Shown: one piece after another, positions 62,646 through 64,000 of the stretch | How positions within the stretch are numbered: the first letter of the stretch is position 1 | Layout of the letters: each line of letters starts with the position of its first letter | Assembly (NCBI RefSeq): GCF_002412165.1 | Contig: NZ_NXIA01000009.1 | Span: forward strand, 1-64,000 | From: Curtobacterium sp. 'Ferrero' | GTDB taxonomy: Bacteria > Actinomycetota > Actinomycetes > Actinomycetales > Microbacteriaceae | Length of the DNA stretch: 64,000 nucleotides | Direction: 5' to 3' | Notes under the pieces: model-generated | Seen by the model: only the letters and a program-made list of their open reading frames with translations | Database searches by the model: none | Told to the model about the DNA's origin: nothing | Translations under genes and position numbers: made by a program

Positions 62646-63470
62646 ATGCTCCAGCGAACCGCCGCCATCACCGCAGCCCTCGTGATCACGCTCGTCTCGG
62701 CCAGCGGGTGCGCATCCGGACCGGGAGGCACTACCTCCTCCGCCACGACCGCGGCGGTCCCGCAGATGGATGCGCAGGTCGGGTCGTCGCTCGACGACGC
62801 GCTCCGCACCGTGCAGGCCAGCCCGGGCGTCGCGAGCGCAACCAACCGGATCGAACTGCACCAGCGCTACACCGCCGCCGACGGAACAGACGTCACGCCC
62901 CCTGGCCTCGACGCATGGAACAACCGAGACGCCGGCCCGACCGCACCGCCCCCGATCGGCGCTGTCTCCCCGGACGACCCCGTCCTCCCGCCGGTGCCCA
63001 CACCCTCGGCCCGTCCCGCACCCCCGGCCGGTGCGACCGAGACGCACTCGTTCACGAGCGCCTTCGTCGTCACGATGGATCCCGACGCGTCTCCGTCGGA
63101 AGCGGCGGCGGTCCCGGTCGCGATGGCGAAGCGGATCGCGTGGACCGGTGTCACCCTCACGCTGCAGGTGCCGGCCGGGCCGGGACACGTCCTCTCCACC
63201 GTCACCTACTCGGGCACGTTCGACCAGCAGATCCCTGATGACACCGCTCTCGGTGTCGCGTCCGGACTGGCCAGGCTCGCCGCTACTGCAGGCGTGACCG
63301 GACTCGAGGCGAGCATCCCGCGGACCATGCGTGTCGACTACGGCTCGCTGACGATCGAGGTCTCCCCGGCCGACGACGCCACGCTCGCGCGGGTGCGCCA
63401 CGTGATCGACGGAACCGCGTTCGCCGGGACGACGCTGCACGGGTCGTTCGGGAACGGGGCAAAGCCCTGA
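62646..63470 (+). CDS. Putative exported lipoprotein of unknown function
   Basis: 274 residues. Signal-like N-terminus MLQRTAAITAALVITLVSAS with a weak lipobox ASGC (Cys 22). A Pro-rich linker (about residues 98-130, VLPPVPTPSARPAPPAGA) splits the mature protein. The C-terminal half repeats beta-type segments (TLTLQVPAGPGHVLSTVTYS, VDYGSLTIEVSPADDATLAR). No domain recognised. Start supported by a leaderless -10. It lies in another frame from the run-on GNAT frame that crosses it. Confidence 0.75.
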   Translation: MLQRTAAITAALVITLVSASGCASGPGGTTSSATTAAVPQMDAQVGSSLDDALRTVQASPGVASATNRIELHQRYTAADGTDVTPPGLDAWNNRDAGPTAPPPIGAVSPDDPVLPPVPTPSARPAPPAGATETHSFTSAFVVTMDPDASPSEAAAVPVAMAKRIAWTGVTLTLQVPAGPGHVLSTVTYSGTFDQQIPDDTALGVASGLARLAATAGVTGLEASIPRTMRVDYGSLTIEVSPADDATLARVRHVIDGTAFAGTTLHGSFGNGAKP

Positions 63471-63572
63471 TCGAGAGGGTGCTGGTCCTGCACAGCCACC
63501 CCCGTGCCCCTCGGTCTCCACGGATCGGTGTCCCGCCCAGTGTGACCTGGCCGCGACCGGTTCGATGGATCC

Positions 63573-64000
63573 ATGGGACTCCTGACGGCTCGCACGGTGC
63601 TGGTGCTCGCCGCCGCGGTGCTCGTCCTCGTCGGGATCGTCTTGCCCGGGGTACTGCCGACGATGCCGCCGTGGTCCCGGATCGTCCTGGTGACGGCGGG
63701 GCTGGTGTGTGCGGTGCTCGACCGGGGCATCGTGCACGGAGCGGGAACCGACAGCACGCCCGCGACGATGCGCTCCTCCCGTGCAACGAGCGCTGCCCAC
63801 CGGTCTGTCGTGCCGACCGCCCCGCCGACTGCGGCTGAGGCGAGTTCGGCGGCGACCACGACCGGGGCGCGACCGGCCGCGACCTCGCCCGAAGCGAGTT
63901 CGCCGGCGACCACGCCCGGGGCGCGACCGGCCGCGACGACGCCGGGGTCGCAACCGGCCGCGACCTTGCCCGCGCTGCCACCGGCACCCGAGCCGCCCGG
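63573..64000 (+). CDS. Partial membrane protein with Ala/Pro/Thr-rich tail (runs off right edge)
   Basis: From ATG 63573 I read 142 codons with no stop. Two hydrophobic helices (TVLVLAAAVLVLVGIVLPGV and WSRIVLVTAGLVCAVL) precede a low-complexity tail that repeats a 54-base unit (from 63840 and 63894, encoding SSAATTTGARPAAT-like sequence). Start and function are uncertain because the end is missing. Confidence 0.5.
   Translation, partial: MGLLTARTVLVLAAAVLVLVGIVLPGVLPTMPPWSRIVLVTAGLVCAVLDRGIVHGAGTDSTPATMRSSRATSAAHRSVVPTAPPTAAEASSAATTTGARPAATSPEASSPATTPGARPAATTPGSQPAATLPALPPAPEPP
63840..63970. repeat. 54-base tandem repeat inside the partial membrane protein gene
   Basis: GCGAGTTCG starts at 63840 and again at 63894, followed each time by near-identical Ala/Thr/Pro-coding sequence, then a degenerate third copy. 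Copy number may vary between strains. Confidence 0.65.

Noticed and set aside
62646..63238. Continuation of the GNAT frame through the lipoprotein gene
   Set aside because: It would overlap a gene with a signal peptide and its own leaderless promoter, and the translation is Arg-rich out-of-frame sequence.

Overview
The window is high-GC DNA (individual 60-base lines that I counted run near 70-73% G+C in ordinary genes) with GTG/ATG starts, GTGA-type 4-base gene overlaps and actinobacterial gene content and order. The run argS - lysA - hom - thrC - thrB - rho - prfA - prmC - sua5 - wecA-like - atpI-like - atpBEFHAGDC follows the order known from Mycobacterium and other Actinobacteria. The protein sequences and the absence of mycobacterial features suggest a Microbacteriaceae-type organism (Curtobacterium-like). 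The genus is inference, not proven.

Layout. 1-3401 (-): oligopeptide ABC importer (binding lipoprotein, two permeases, the second running off the left edge). 3462-6183: alpha/beta hydrolase, then an iron-box-controlled siderophore-interacting flavoprotein and a ferric-siderophore ABC ATPase. 6416-12100 (-): an HExxH small protein coupled to a disulfide reductase, an arginase-like protein lacking most metal ligands, PspA, and a TPM-domain membrane protein. 12561-18433: a phosphopantetheinyl transferase facing an M1 aminopeptidase and a 1314-residue Pls/PosA-type single-module synthetase; this is the best candidate for an unusual natural-product system, a homopoly(amino acid) pathway. 18587: tRNA-Arg(CCG). 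18862-42467: housekeeping block (argS, lysA, threonine pathway, rho, release factor and its methylase, Sua5, WecA-like enzyme, complete F1Fo ATP synthase, YaaA).

43178-58838: an eight-gene envelope signalling module. Its order is an FHA protein with four D-T-V repeats, a PP2C phosphatase, a transmembrane Ser/Thr kinase, a 1927-residue surface protein (propeller-like head, many Ig-like repeats, two FN3 domains), a MoxR ATPase, a DUF58 protein, a transglutaminase-fold membrane protein whose catalytic triad is entirely replaced, and a double zinc-ribbon/FHA protein. Most junctions overlap by 4 bases. The kinase, phosphatase and FHA readers bracket the MoxR/DUF58/TgpA core, so the surface protein and core are probably assembled or controlled by phospho-signalling.

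59100-64000: a mosaic of small, mostly orphan genes (membrane protein, barstar, P-loop kinase, NUDIX, unknown, frameshifted GNAT, lipoprotein), several with leaderless promoters, ending in a partial membrane protein at the right edge. Cross-cutting features are leaderless promoters (TANNNT, 6-8 bases, start), three genes whose best start is CTG, and large palindromes or short tandem repeats in convergent intergenic gaps.
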